Shown: positions 25,871-34,401 of the stretch, in pieces
Layout: each line of letters opens with the position of its first letter
Numbering within the stretch: position 1 is the first letter of the stretch
NCBI GenBank assembly: GCA_011192125.1
Contig: DUEL01000010.1
Coordinates: 1,727 to 65,483 of the forward strand
Direction: 5' to 3'
Length of the DNA stretch: 63,757 bases
Source of the DNA: Thermoflexia bacterium
GTDB taxonomy: Bacteria > Chloroflexota > Anaerolineae > B4-G1 > DUEL01
Position numbers and translations under genes: made by a program
Notes under the pieces: model-generated
What the model saw: only the letters and a program-made list of their open reading frames with translations
Told to the model about the DNA's origin: nothing
The model's database searches: none

Positions 25871-25908
25871 GGAAAATGCGAATGCCTTGCGTCAAGTCGG
25901 AGTTAGGG

Positions 25909-25937
25909 TTGCCCTTTTAGGGCTTTTGTGGTAGGAT
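25909..25937 (+). promoter_or_regulatory. Promoter of the tRNA-His/tRNA-Arg pair
   Basis: TTGCCC (25909-25914), 17-bp spacer, TAGGAT (25932-25937), twelve bases before the tRNA. Confidence 0.55.
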
Positions 25938-25948
25938 ATATGGCGCGT

Positions 25949-26022
25949 GGTGGGTGTGGCCTAAGGGTTAAGGCACCTGGTTGTGGCCCAGGAGATTGTG
26001 GGTTCGAGTCCCACCACTCACC
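25949..26022 (+). tRNA. tRNA-His (GTG)
   Basis: Complete cloverleaf: acceptor GTGGGTG/CACTCAC, anticodon arm CCTGG-TTGTGGC-CCAGG giving anticodon GTG, T arm GTGGG-TTCGAGT-CCCAC. G at 25949 supplies the G-1 expected for tRNA-His and the discriminator is C. CCA is not encoded. Confidence 0.96.
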
Positions 26023-26059
26023 CCTGACGGCCGGGGCACACCCGGCTTGTTTTATAGAT

Positions 26060-26133
26060 GCCCCCGTAGCTCAATGGGACAGAGCGCCGGACTTCGAATC
26101 CGTAGGTTGCGCGTTCGAGTCGCGCCGGGGGCG
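26060..26133 (+). tRNA. tRNA-Arg (TCG)
   Basis: 74-nt cloverleaf: acceptor GCCCCCG/CGGGGGC, anticodon arm CCGGA-CTTCGAA-TCCGT (anticodon TCG; the outermost pair is a C-U mismatch), T arm GCGCG-TTCGAGT-CGCGC. CCA not encoded. 37 bases after tRNA-His, probably the same transcript. Confidence 0.94.
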
Positions 26134-26218
26134 CCTGAACGGAGGGAGGAAGGCCAGAGGCCTTCCTCTTCGTCTTCTCCCTGGTCATCTTCCTCACCGA
26201 CCCGGCCCTGATGCCCGC

Positions 26219-26247
26219 TTACCATTTGTGGTCACATCATGTATAAT
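26219..26247 (+). promoter_or_regulatory. Promoter of the toxin-antitoxin operon
   Basis: TTACCA (26219-26224), 17-bp spacer, TATAAT (26242-26247), overlapped by operator-like repeats. Confidence 0.65.
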
Positions 26248-26287
26248 GTGGTTACAACCAGGGAGGTGCATCATGGGTGTGACCACA
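26227..26287 (+). promoter_or_regulatory. Three TGTGGTCACA-type operator repeats
   Basis: TGTGGTCACA (26227-26236), TGTGGTTACA (26247-26256) and, inverted, TGTGACCACA (26278-26287) inside the first antitoxin codons. The first two are 20 bp apart, two helical turns, and bracket the -10. This fits autoregulation by the antitoxin/toxin complex. Confidence 0.65.
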
Positions 26288-26548
26288 GTAGGTGTACGGG
26301 AGTTAAAGGCACGGTTGAGCGCTTACCTACGGCAGGTGAAGGCCGGAGCGACGATCGTCATCACCGAGCGCGGGCGGCCCGTCGGCCGTATCGTGCCGCT
26401 GGCTGGCTCGCCGGAGGAACGGATGCGGGCCCTGGTCGAGGCGGGGATGGTCGCCTGGAGCGGGCGGCGGTTACCCCCACTGGCCCCAGTCGCCCGCACC
26501 CGCGGTGAGCGGTCGGTGGCTGACCTTCTGTTGGAGGACCGGGAATGA
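26273..26548 (+). CDS. Antitoxin, Phd/YefM-type
   Basis: 91 residues from ATG 26273 after GGGAGGTG. TTVGVRELKARLSAYLRQVKAGATIVITERGRPVGRIVPL is the canonical Phd/YefM DNA-binding fold (VxELK..LSxYL...G..I.IT.RGRPVA.I). The C-terminal part, rich in Arg and Pro with a terminal SVADLLLEDRE helix, should wrap the toxin. Stop overlaps the toxin start (ATGA). The longer frame across the tRNA genes is spurious. Confidence 0.93.
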   Translation: MGVTTVGVRELKARLSAYLRQVKAGATIVITERGRPVGRIVPLAGSPEERMRALVEAGMVAWSGRRLPPLAPVARTRGERSVADLLLEDRE

Positions 26549-27012
26549 TCCTCTATCTGGACGCCAGCGCGCTGGTCAAACGGTACGTGGCCGAGGTGGG
26601 CTCGGCCGAGGTGGGCCAGGCCATCGCCGAGGCCAGCACCGTGGGCACGGCGTTGACCACACGGGCGGAGGTCTCTGCTGCGCTGGCCCGCGCAGCACGG
26701 GTGGGTGCCCTGACCGAGGAGGAAGCACAGGCGGCGATGAGGGTGTTCCGGGCAGAGTGGCCGGACCTGGTCCGGGTGCAGGTGACGGAGGTCGTGGTCG
26801 CCCGAGCCGACGGATTGGCGTGGGAGCACGGGCTGCGATGGTACGACGCCGTCCACCTGGCGGCGGCCTCCCTCTGGCAGGACGCACTGGGGGAGCCGGT
26901 CACCTTCTCCACCTTCGACCGGCGGCTGTGGGCCGCGGTCGGGAAGGTAGGGCTCACCCCCCATCCAGCCGACCTTCCCGCCCTACTGGAGGAGTGGAAA
27001 GCCAGCCGATGA
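26545..27012 (+). CDS. vapC: Toxin, VapC-type PIN ribonuclease
   Basis: 155-residue PIN domain. Acidic residues for metal binding: Asp in MILYLDASALVKRYV, Glu in TTRAEVSAALARA, Asp in LRWYDAVHLAAA and Asp in FSTFDRRLWAAV. VapC toxins cleave tRNA or rRNA; the proximity to two tRNA genes is noted but not evidence for a target. Co-transcribed with the antitoxin. Confidence 0.94.
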   Translation: MILYLDASALVKRYVAEVGSAEVGQAIAEASTVGTALTTRAEVSAALARAARVGALTEEEAQAAMRVFRAEWPDLVRVQVTEVVVARADGLAWEHGLRWYDAVHLAAASLWQDALGEPVTFSTFDRRLWAAVGKVGLTPHPADLPALLEEWKASR

Positions 27013-27140
27013 GTTCTCCCACCCACATCACCACCTCCGGCGGCCTGATCTCCGCCGCCTTCATTGAGAACATCCGCCAGGCCGGCTCCCGCCAACGCGG
27101 TGTCGAGCTGGCCTCCTTCGCCCTCCCCTGGGCCGAATGA
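27009..27140 (+). pseudogene. Short ORF after vapC, probably a gene remnant
   Basis: 43 codons beginning MSSPTHITTSGGLISAAFIE, overlapping the vapC stop (ATGA), followed in another frame by a second protein-like stretch (PPLEQFYRDSIATGIKVGG). The layout looks like a decayed 5' end of a larger gene broken by a frameshift and truncated. The family is not certain. Confidence 0.35.
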
Positions 27141-27307
27141 ATGTGCCACGCCAGCCGGTTCCCCTCGCAGGGAGACGAGGCCATTCCACCACTGGAACAA
27201 TTCTATCGGGACTCCATCGCCACCGGGATCAAGGTGGGAGGGAACCTGCGGGGCCAGGCCCTTCGGCGGCGGCGCCGGCCGTCTTCGTTTCACCCGCTAT
27301 CGCCCGT

Positions 27308-27335
27308 TTGCCTCTCCCCCCTCCCCCCGTATAAT
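27308..27335 (+). promoter_or_regulatory. Promoter giving a near-leaderless transcript
   Basis: TTGCCT (27308-27313), 16-bp spacer, TATAAT (27330-27335). The ATG of the next gene is at 27347, only 12 bases after the -10, so transcription should start within about five bases of the start codon. Confidence 0.6.
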
Positions 27336-27346
27336 TTCCTTGAGAG

Positions 27347-28588
27347 ATGAAGAGACGGGATCTAGAACGGCGAGAAGATCTCCGAGAGCGGCTTCGTCGG
27401 CTGGGAATGGTGCGAGGGGTAAGAGCGTTGCCCCCCTCCCAGCGACGTCGCGTCTCCCTTGAGAGTGTGGTGCAGGGCCGCTTCCACGAGACCTCCCACG
27501 GCCGTTGCTTCCTTGTCGAGGAGCACCTGCCGATCCACCATCACCACGGCGATCTGCCCTTAGGTGCCTTCCTTGATCTGGATCCGAACATCCTCTCCCT
27601 GCTCGGGGGCGATCCCTGCCCGGCCGATGTCGATCTGGAGCACGCTCTCTTCCTGGACACGGAGACCACCGGCCTCTCCGCAGGGACTGGCACGATGGCC
27701 TTCCTGGTCGGACTGGGTTTCTTCGAGAGGGATCGGTTCCGCGTGGTCCAGATCTTCCTCCGCGATCCCGGCGATGAGCCCGCGATGATCACCTTCCTGG
27801 CCGACATCCTGCCCCGGTTCAAGATGCTGGTCACGTTCAACGGCCGTGGGTTCGACGTGCCGATCCTGGAGAACCGGTTTATCCTGGCCCGGCGGCCGTT
27901 CCCTCTGGCAGCCGTTCCCCACGTGGACCTATTGCCGCCCTCCCGTCGCCTGTGGCGTTTCCGGCTGACCTCGTGCGCCCTGGGGTCATTAGAGCGAGAG
28001 GTGTTGGGGGTGGAACGGGATCAGGCGGACATCCCCAGCGGTGTGATCCCCCGCGTCTATCTGGACTACCTCCGCACTGGGGATGCGCGAGAGATCCCCC
28101 GCATCCTCTACCATAACCGGATCGACGTGTTGAGTATGGTGACGCTGGCGGCACGGCTGGGTCGGGCTCTCGCGATGCCGGAGGGATTGGGGGGACCGGA
28201 CCTCTACGCGCTGGCCCGATGGTACGGCAAGGAAAACACCGAACAGTTCCTCCGCAAGGCCCTGACATCGGGACTCCCTGCCCATCTCCGCCTCCGGGCA
28301 CTGCGCGATCTGGCCCTGCTTTTGAAACGGGCCGGGCGACGAGGGGAGGCGACAGAGTGGTGGCAGCAGTTAGCGCTGGAGGACCCCTTGGGGATCCTCG
28401 CCCCCGTGGAACTGGCAAAGATCTTCGAGTGGCATATCCCTCGTTTTGACCTGGCACTCCGATGGACGAAGGTGGCTCTGGCCCGCGCCCGCCGCTGGCC
28501 GCCGGGGCCACGCCGGGAGCGCGCCCTTGAAGCGTTGGAGAGACGACTGTCCAGACTTCAGCGGAAGCGGAGGTACAATCAGTCATAG
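27347..28588 (+). CDS. RNase H-like (YprB-type) exonuclease-domain protein
   Basis: 413 residues. N-terminal helical region, then a predicted DEDD/RNase H-like fold: HALFLDTETTGLSAGTGTMAFLVGLG (DxE), DILPRFKMLVTFNGRGFDVPIL (second Asp), and LYHNRIDVLSMVTLAARL (final Asp). This matches the RNase_H_2 family represented by YprB. A C-terminal TPR-like segment (about 300-390) follows. Substrate unknown. The start codon is close to the predicted transcription start. Confidence 0.88.
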   Translation: MKRRDLERREDLRERLRRLGMVRGVRALPPSQRRRVSLESVVQGRFHETSHGRCFLVEEHLPIHHHHGDLPLGAFLDLDPNILSLLGGDPCPADVDLEHALFLDTETTGLSAGTGTMAFLVGLGFFERDRFRVVQIFLRDPGDEPAMITFLADILPRFKMLVTFNGRGFDVPILENRFILARRPFPLAAVPHVDLLPPSRRLWRFRLTSCALGSLEREVLGVERDQADIPSGVIPRVYLDYLRTGDAREIPRILYHNRIDVLSMVTLAARLGRALAMPEGLGGPDLYALARWYGKENTEQFLRKALTSGLPAHLRLRALRDLALLLKRAGRRGEATEWWQQLALEDPLGILAPVELAKIFEWHIPRFDLALRWTKVALARARRWPPGPRRERALEALERRLSRLQRKRRYNQS

Positions 28589-28608
28589 GGAATAGGAAGA
28601 AGAGTCTA

Positions 28609-28638
28609 TTGGCAGGTGGTTTGACAATATGATAAAAT
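28609..28638 (+). promoter_or_regulatory. Candidate promoter of the histidine kinase gene
   Basis: TTGGCA (28609-28614), 18-bp spacer, TAAAAT (28633-28638); the ATG at 28648 is 10 bases after the -10. A consensus TTGACA at 28621 has no properly spaced -10. Confidence 0.4.
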
Positions 28639-28647
28639 GTAAAAGCG

Positions 28648-30897
28648 ATGATGTCGGCCCAGAGGTTTCCACGGCCCTTCCAGCTCTTCTGCTGGTCACT
28701 CGCCGGGGGGGCCACCGTGGCACTTCTCAGCGTGAGCCATCAGGTCCCACTTACGGCGATCCCTCTCCTTGCGCTTGTCTTCGTCCCCGCAACCTGGGCC
28801 CTCCACTCCCTCTCATTCCGGATCCATAGAGGGATCTACCATTCCTTCGAGGGTCCCATCTGTCTCGCCTGTTCCCTTCTCTTCGGGCCAGCCGCCGCCG
28901 CGTGGGTCGCTGCGTTGGGTGCAGCGTTGAACGAGATCGTGATGCGCCGTCGCGGTGCTCCCTTCGTTGCTCGCTCGTGGGGAATGTTCGCCCTGATCTG
29001 GCTAGCGGGGGGGTACGCGTACCAGGCGATCGGCGGTGAGGTTCCACTGACCCGGTTGGAAGCCCTCGAACTGGGTAGGGCGTTCTTCCTCGCCTTCGTC
29101 GTCGCTGTTCTCAATCGATTGGTGATGACGCTGAGCCACCGCCTCCAGGGCCTACCGGCCCTGGATTATCTGACCCGGACCGCTCCCCGCACCTTTCTTA
29201 TCGAGATGGCGGTGATGCCCAGCGGGGCTGCGATGGCCGTCGCCCACGTCTACACCGGGCCGCTGGCACTGACCCTGCTCATCTTACCCCTGTTGATCGT
29301 CGGCTTTCTGGCCCAACGGCTGGGGCAAGCCCAGGAGACCCTGGAGCGGCAAGTGGCAGCGTTGGACGCGCTCAGCCGCGCCGGTATGTTCATCGGCTCG
29401 TCGCAGGAACTCAGACCCATTCTGGATCTAATCCGAGAGGGGATCGGTCAACTGATCGACACGAGCAACTTCTGGGTCGCCATCTACGAACCGGAACAAC
29501 AGGAGTTAATCTACGAGGTCATCTACGACGAGGGGGTCCGCTACCCCTCCGTCCGACGGCCCTACCGTCCTGGGGAGGGCGTCGCCGCGTGGATCATCGA
29601 GCATCGCCGCCCCTTGCTCCTGCACACCCTCGAGGAGATCCAGTCGCTTGGGATCGTCCTTCCTACCGGGGGAAGCGGCAAGATGGCCGAATCCCTGCTC
29701 GGGGTCCCGATGATGGTCAAAGGCAAAGTGGTCGGCGCCATCTGCACACAGAGTTACACCCCCTTCGCTTTTACCGAAGAGGACCAGGAACTGTTGATGG
29801 CGCTGGCTAACCAGGCGGCGGTGGCCTTGGAGAACGCCCGACTGTTCCGGGAGATTGAGAGGAACCGGGAGTATCTGCGCACGGTGCTGGACAGCGTGGA
29901 TCACGCCATCGTCGTGACCAGCCTGGACGGACGGGTCCGCCTGGTGAACCGGGCGATGGAGGTGCTGTTCGGCGTCTCTGAGCAGGAGGCCATCGGCCGC
30001 CCTCTGACCGAGATCGTGCCCCACGCCAGCGTCAGCGAAGCGATCCAGCATCTGATGAACGGGGAGAGCACGCGGGAGGAGACCACCGAGATCGAACTGA
30101 GCGACGGACGTGTCCTGGTAGCCCACCTCACGCCGGTGACCGATGACCGGGGGGAGCGGATCGGCTACGTGACGACGATGGCCGATGTATCTGCCTTGCA
30201 CCAACTGAGTGAGCTGAAGTCGCGGATGATCCGGATCGCCTCCCACGACCTGCGCAACCCGCTCCACCTCGCCAAGGGTTTCTTCGAGGTGTTGGTGGAG
30301 GACCTCAAACTGGCGGGGCACCAGGAGCAACTGGCGTCCCGGGTGATGAAGAACCTGCAGGCGATGGAGCGGCTGATCGACAATCTGCTGGAGTTAGAAC
30401 GGATCGAGGCAACTCGGATCGCTCGGGATACGCCGGTGGACATGAGCGAACTGGTGCGGGAGGTCGTGCAGGAACACCGGTTCCGCGCGGAGATGAAGCG
30501 GTTGCGCTTGTGGACGGATATTCCGGAGGAGCCTCTTCTGGTGAAAGGGGACCGGCACTTGCTCACTCAGGTCGTCGTCAACCTGTTGGACAACGCCATC
30601 AAGTACACCCCATCGGGCGGGGAGATCTGGGTTCGGCTATGGCTGGAGGGGGATGAGGTGATCCTCACCGTGCAGGATACGGGGATAGGGATCCCGAAGG
30701 AAGCACAGCCCTATCTGTTCGAACAGTTCTATCGAGTGCACCAGCCGGGTGCGGAGAAGGTGGCTGGAACGGGACTGGGGCTGAGCCTGGTCCAGGCCGT
30801 CGTGCGGGAGCACGGCGGGCGGGTCTGGGTAGAAAGCGAGGGGGTCCCGGGCAAGGGTTCCCTCTTCGGCGTCGCGCTGCCCGCTATGAAGCAGTGA
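28648..30897 (+). CDS. Membrane-bound sensor histidine kinase (MASE-like/GAF/PAS/HisKA)
   Basis: 749 residues. About seven N-terminal membrane helices (residues 10-230), short coiled coil, GAF domain (about 245-405), PAS domain (about 415-520: VLDSVDHAIVVTSLDGRVRLVN), HisKA with phospho-acceptor His in RIASHDLRNPLHLAKGF, and HATPase_c with N box NLLDNAIKYTP, G1 DTGIGIP, F and G2 GTGLGLSLV. No response regulator is adjacent, so it is an orphan kinase here. Ligand unknown. ATG at 28651 is an equally possible start. Confidence 0.93.
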   Translation: MMSAQRFPRPFQLFCWSLAGGATVALLSVSHQVPLTAIPLLALVFVPATWALHSLSFRIHRGIYHSFEGPICLACSLLFGPAAAAWVAALGAALNEIVMRRRGAPFVARSWGMFALIWLAGGYAYQAIGGEVPLTRLEALELGRAFFLAFVVAVLNRLVMTLSHRLQGLPALDYLTRTAPRTFLIEMAVMPSGAAMAVAHVYTGPLALTLLILPLLIVGFLAQRLGQAQETLERQVAALDALSRAGMFIGSSQELRPILDLIREGIGQLIDTSNFWVAIYEPEQQELIYEVIYDEGVRYPSVRRPYRPGEGVAAWIIEHRRPLLLHTLEEIQSLGIVLPTGGSGKMAESLLGVPMMVKGKVVGAICTQSYTPFAFTEEDQELLMALANQAAVALENARLFREIERNREYLRTVLDSVDHAIVVTSLDGRVRLVNRAMEVLFGVSEQEAIGRPLTEIVPHASVSEAIQHLMNGESTREETTEIELSDGRVLVAHLTPVTDDRGERIGYVTTMADVSALHQLSELKSRMIRIASHDLRNPLHLAKGFFEVLVEDLKLAGHQEQLASRVMKNLQAMERLIDNLLELERIEATRIARDTPVDMSELVREVVQEHRFRAEMKRLRLWTDIPEEPLLVKGDRHLLTQVVVNLLDNAIKYTPSGGEIWVRLWLEGDEVILTVQDTGIGIPKEAQPYLFEQFYRVHQPGAEKVAGTGLGLSLVQAVVREHGGRVWVESEGVPGKGSLFGVALPAMKQ

Positions 30898-30955
30898 TCG
30901 ATACACGCGGAGTATCTCCGGTCAAGGAGACCGCTGTGCCCCCTGTATGTGAAAC

Positions 30956-32365
30956 TCACCTGCGGCTCTTTTTTTTCTTCCGCCGTCGGCCCCCTCCCAG
31001 GTAGGGAGGGACCAGGATCGCGAACCGCCTGCATCGGCTCTCGTCCGCCATCCGGGTCGCCAGTTGGGGGTCCAGTTCCTTGATGGGCAGAGCCGTGGTG
31101 ATAACGGTGGGCAGACGGGCGTTGTACCGGTATTCGAAGATCTGATACAGTTTCTCCCGCGCCCACGGCGTCGCCGATTCGGTCCCCAGGGCGTCCAGCA
31201 CCAGGAAAGGAGCCCGTCGCACCTCTTCGAACCGCTTGTCGAAGGGAACCAGGCTGTGGGGACCGAAGGTGGCCCGCAGATGGTCCAGCAGGTCGGGGAC
31301 GAAGACGAAGAGGGCGGGGTATCCCTGGCGGACCCGCTCGTTGGCGATCGCTGCCGCCAGGTGGGTCTTGCCGCAGCCGTGCACCCCGGTGAAGACGAGC
31401 CACCCGTCGGGCTCCTGGGCGAACGCCCGGGCGACCTCCACCGCCCGGCGCAGGTTCTCCACCTCCTCCCTCGGCAGTTCTCCGTCCCGCAGGTCGAACG
31501 TGTCGAAGGTCTGGTGACCGTGGAGGTGAAGGCTACTCAGTTCCGAATCCTCTGGAGAGACGCCCACCTGACGATAGTCGGGGGCGAGAATGGCGACGAC
31601 CTGGGTCAAATCTGGATCGACCAGCCGAGAGCGGATGCGCAGCGGGATCTCCTCCAGTTCGTGGTTGGTGGTGATGACGGTCGGCAGGCGAGCGTTGTAC
31701 CGGTAGTTCAGGATCTGGAATAGTTTCTCCTGAGCCCATGGGGTAGGAGCTTCGGTGCCCAGGTCGTCTAAGATGAGCACCGGCGCGGTACGGACCTGCT
31801 CGAACCGCTCGTCGTAGGTGACGACGCTGGTGGGGCCGAAGGTGGCCCGCAGGTGGTCCAGCAGGTCGGGGACGGTGACGAAGAGCACCGGCTGGCCTCG
31901 CTCGACACACCGGTTGGCGATCGCCGCCGCCAGGTGGGTCTTGCCACAGCCGTAGCCGCCCTTGATGAGTAACCAGCCAGAGGGATCCTCGGCGAACGCT
32001 CGGGCCGTCTCGTAGGCGTGGCGGAGGTTCTCCTGCTTCTGAGGAGGCAGGCCGTGGCCCTCGGGCACGAACGTCTCGAAGGTCATATGGGCCAGGGCGT
32101 CCAGGTTTCCCAACGCCCGCAACCGCTCGACGCGGTGCCGGGCCATCTCCGTCAGGCGACAGGAGCAAGGGAGGAGTTTCCCGAAGTCAGGGTGGCCCAC
32201 CGGGACGTCGGCCCGCACGTAGCCCAGCCCCTTGCAGTAGGGGCATACCTCCTCCTTGCTCTCCTGCCTCTTGCCTCCCGCCTCCTTAATGCTCGATGTA
32301 CTCGCCGTACTTGCCTTCGATATACCGGCGGCGATCTCCTTCGCCACCTCGCCGATCTGTTTCAT
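30956..32365 (-). CDS. DnaC/DnaI-type helicase loader with two tandem AAA+ domains
   Basis: 469 residues, about twice the size of the AAA+ part of usual loaders. N-terminal tail and a CPYCKGLGYV...PCSC zinc-binding motif (about 41-70) are followed by two homologous ATPase domains (about 105-270 and 300-455). Both have intact Walker A (GGYGCGKTH and GVHGCGKTH). Walker B is VLILDDLGTE in domain 1 but FLVLDALGTE in domain 2, so the second lacks the usual second acidic residue. The basic tail RRRKKKKSRR is encoded over an A-run. The start overlaps the DnaD-like gene by 80 bases but has a good ribosome site (GGGGAGAAAGG). Third gene of the dnaB operon, presumably loading that helicase. Confidence 0.88.
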   Translation of the reverse strand: MKQIGEVAKEIAAGISKASTASTSSIKEAGGKRQESKEEVCPYCKGLGYVRADVPVGHPDFGKLLPCSCRLTEMARHRVERLRALGNLDALAHMTFETFVPEGHGLPPQKQENLRHAYETARAFAEDPSGWLLIKGGYGCGKTHLAAAIANRCVERGQPVLFVTVPDLLDHLRATFGPTSVVTYDERFEQVRTAPVLILDDLGTEAPTPWAQEKLFQILNYRYNARLPTVITTNHELEEIPLRIRSRLVDPDLTQVVAILAPDYRQVGVSPEDSELSSLHLHGHQTFDTFDLRDGELPREEVENLRRAVEVARAFAQEPDGWLVFTGVHGCGKTHLAAAIANERVRQGYPALFVFVPDLLDHLRATFGPHSLVPFDKRFEEVRRAPFLVLDALGTESATPWAREKLYQIFEYRYNARLPTVITTALPIKELDPQLATRMADESRCRRFAILVPPYLGGGRRRKKKKSRR

Positions 32366-32963
32366 CCTTTCTCCCCTCGGTGCGCCATCGCTCCAAGATC
32401 GCCCGGATGTATCGCCAACTCCGCTTGTTCAGCGCTACCGCCTCCCGGAAGGCCGCCTCGATCCAGTCAGCAGGGTAAGTCCCCTCGGCCTCCTTCAGTT
32501 CTTCAGCAATGAGGGGGGTCAGCGGGCCGATGTTCTCCTCATAGAGGACGAACACGTTGGGCCGGGGAGGGGAGGTGACCTCTGACAGCGGTTCACCCCG
32601 ACGTAGTGCCTCCAAAGCCGCCCGTCCTCGGGGCGTGTTAGCGAAGTAGACCACCTCCTGTCGCCCGTCGATCTCCGCCTCGGCCCGCAGCAGCGTCCCT
32701 CGCTCCACCGCCCGGTCGAGGGCGGCCTCGACGACCGCTCCCCCTGTCCCTCCCAGGCTATCCACCAGCGACGGGTCGTCCACCAACTCCCGATGTCGAA
32801 GGTGCGGCGTCGATCCCGCTTGCTGACTCAGTCGGTAGAAAACATAGAGGGTGACCTTCAGTTCGTCCAGATCGTCGATCAGAGGTAGAAGGTCGGTAAA
32901 GAACGGCTCCGGTAACCGCACGACGCGCACTTTACCGGAGGGAAAGCCTGAAAACGTACGCAT
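32286..32963 (-). CDS. DnaD-like replication initiation protein
   Basis: 225 residues from ATG 32963, two bases after the dnaB stop. The N-terminal winged-helix-like part (VRLPEPFFTDLLPLIDDLDELKVTLYVFYRLSQ) and a C-terminal DnaD/DnaB_2 domain with the family motif seen as IEAAFREAVALNKRSWRYIRAILERW. In Firmicutes, DnaD proteins bridge origin DNA and the helicase loader; the operon order dnaB, dnaD, loader supports the same function here. Confidence 0.88.
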   Translation of the reverse strand: MRTFSGFPSGKVRVVRLPEPFFTDLLPLIDDLDELKVTLYVFYRLSQQAGSTPHLRHRELVDDPSLVDSLGGTGGAVVEAALDRAVERGTLLRAEAEIDGRQEVVYFANTPRGRAALEALRRGEPLSEVTSPPRPNVFVLYEENIGPLTPLIAEELKEAEGTYPADWIEAAFREAVALNKRSWRYIRAILERWRTEGRKDETDRRGGEGDRRRYIEGKYGEYIEH

Positions 32964-32965
32964 CC

Positions 32966-34309
32966 TCAGGAGAACTCCACCGGCTGGATCCGCGTCTCCG
33001 CGTCCAGGAACTGGGCCAGTTGCTGGCGGAAGAAGAGCTGTACCACGCCGGTGGGGCCGTTCCGGTGTTTGGCGACGATGATGTCGGCGATATGCTGCTT
33101 CTCCGTCTCCGGCCTGTACAACTCCTCGCGGTAGATGAACATCACCACGTCTGCGTCCTGCTCCAGACTTCCGCTTTCGCGTAGGTCCGACAGAACGGGC
33201 CGCTTGTCCGTCCGCTGCTCCACAGCGCGGGACAACTGGGAGGCGGCCACCAGCGGCACGTTCAACTCCCGCGCCAGCCCCTTCAGCATCCGGGAGATAT
33301 AGGAGACTTCCTGCACGCGGTTCTCCACTCGCATGTCGGTAGTCATCAGCTGCAGATAGTCCACCACCACCAGGTCCAGCCCATGCTCGGCGTGCAACCG
33401 ACGGGCTTTGGTCCGCAACTGGAGGGCGGAGATGGAGGGCGTATCGTCGATAAAGATGGGAAGTTCGGACAGGACGCCGGTGGCCTGGACGAAGAGAGGC
33501 CATTCATCTTCGTGCAATTGACCCAGGCGGAGCCGCTGGGCATCGATCCCTGTCTCGGCGGCGACCAGCCGCTGCACCACCTGCTCTGCGGACATCTCCA
33601 GGCTGAAGATGGCGACGTGTTTCCCCAGCCGAGCGGCGTTGCGAGCGAAGGAGAGGCAAAGAGAGGTCTTCCCCACGCCGGGCCGCGCTGCGACGATGAT
33701 CAGGTCCGACTTCTGGAGCCCCCCCAGCAGCTTGTCCAGGTCCACGAAGCCGGTCGGCACCCCCAGCGGCTCTCCCCGGTGCTCGTAGAGGTACTCGATG
33801 CGGTCGTAGTACTGGCGGATGACCTCCTGGATGGGGGCCATCTCACGGACGAGGCGGCGCTGGGAGACGGCGAAGAGGGCCTGCTCGGCCCGATCCACCA
33901 CCTCTTCGATCTCTTGCTCCTCCCGATAGGCCAGTTGGGCGATGTCGCTGGCGGCGGAGAGGAGCCGTCTGCGAACGGCGGCCTCTTCGACGAGGCGGCC
34001 GTACGCCTCCACGTGGATGGCAGAGGGGACAGCGTCGATCAGCCGGGTGATGTAGGCCGCCCCTCCCACTTCCTCTAACTGCCCTCGGGCCTCCAGCTCG
34101 GTGCAGAGGGTCACGAAGTCGATCGGCTCGCGACGCTCGTGGAGGGCGAGGATCGCCTCGTAGATCCAGCCGTTCTTCCGGAGGTAGAAGTCCTCTGGCC
34201 GGAGGAACGGAGCGACCCGAAACAGCGCGTCGGGGTCGATCAGGAGCGACCCCAGGACAGCCTCCTCCGCTTCTACGTTGTGGGGGACAGTCTTCTCTGG
34301 CGTAGCCAT
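32966..34309 (-). CDS. dnaB: Replicative DNA helicase
   Basis: 447 residues from ATG 34309 (two upstream GTG codons are in frame). N-terminal DnaB domain [21 protein letters not shown], linker, RecA-like domain with Walker [33 protein letters not shown], Walker [10 protein letters not shown] and [34 protein letters not shown]. No intein. It unwinds DNA at the fork as a hexamer. Followed by the DnaD-like and loader genes. Confidence 0.97.
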   Translation of the reverse strand: MATPEKTVPHNVEAEEAVLGSLLIDPDALFRVAPFLRPEDFYLRKNGWIYEAILALHERREPIDFVTLCTELEARGQLEEVGGAAYITRLIDAVPSAIHVEAYGRLVEEAAVRRRLLSAASDIAQLAYREEQEIEEVVDRAEQALFAVSQRRLVREMAPIQEVIRQYYDRIEYLYEHRGEPLGVPTGFVDLDKLLGGLQKSDLIIVAARPGVGKTSLCLSFARNAARLGKHVAIFSLEMSAEQVVQRLVAAETGIDAQRLRLGQLHEDEWPLFVQATGVLSELPIFIDDTPSISALQLRTKARRLHAEHGLDLVVVDYLQLMTTDMRVENRVQEVSYISRMLKGLARELNVPLVAASQLSRAVEQRTDKRPVLSDLRESGSLEQDADVVMFIYREELYRPETEKQHIADIIVAKHRNGPTGVVQLFFRQQLAQFLDAETRIQPVEFS

Positions 34310-34401
34310 CACCACCCTCTAATTGTTCCCATCAGGAGACCTGGAGGGCACAGTGTTTCGAGATTCGCAACTCGCAACGCGCAACCTGCGGGCGGTTTAC
34401 C

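Noticed and set aside
25928..26272. N-terminal extension of the antitoxin frame
   Set aside because: It runs through two complete tRNA genes; the ribosome site and family start place the real ATG at 26273.
28621..28626. Consensus TTGACA as the histidine kinase -35
   Set aside because: A 17-bp spacing would place the -10 on the start codon with no matching sequence; TTGGCA/TAAAAT fits better.
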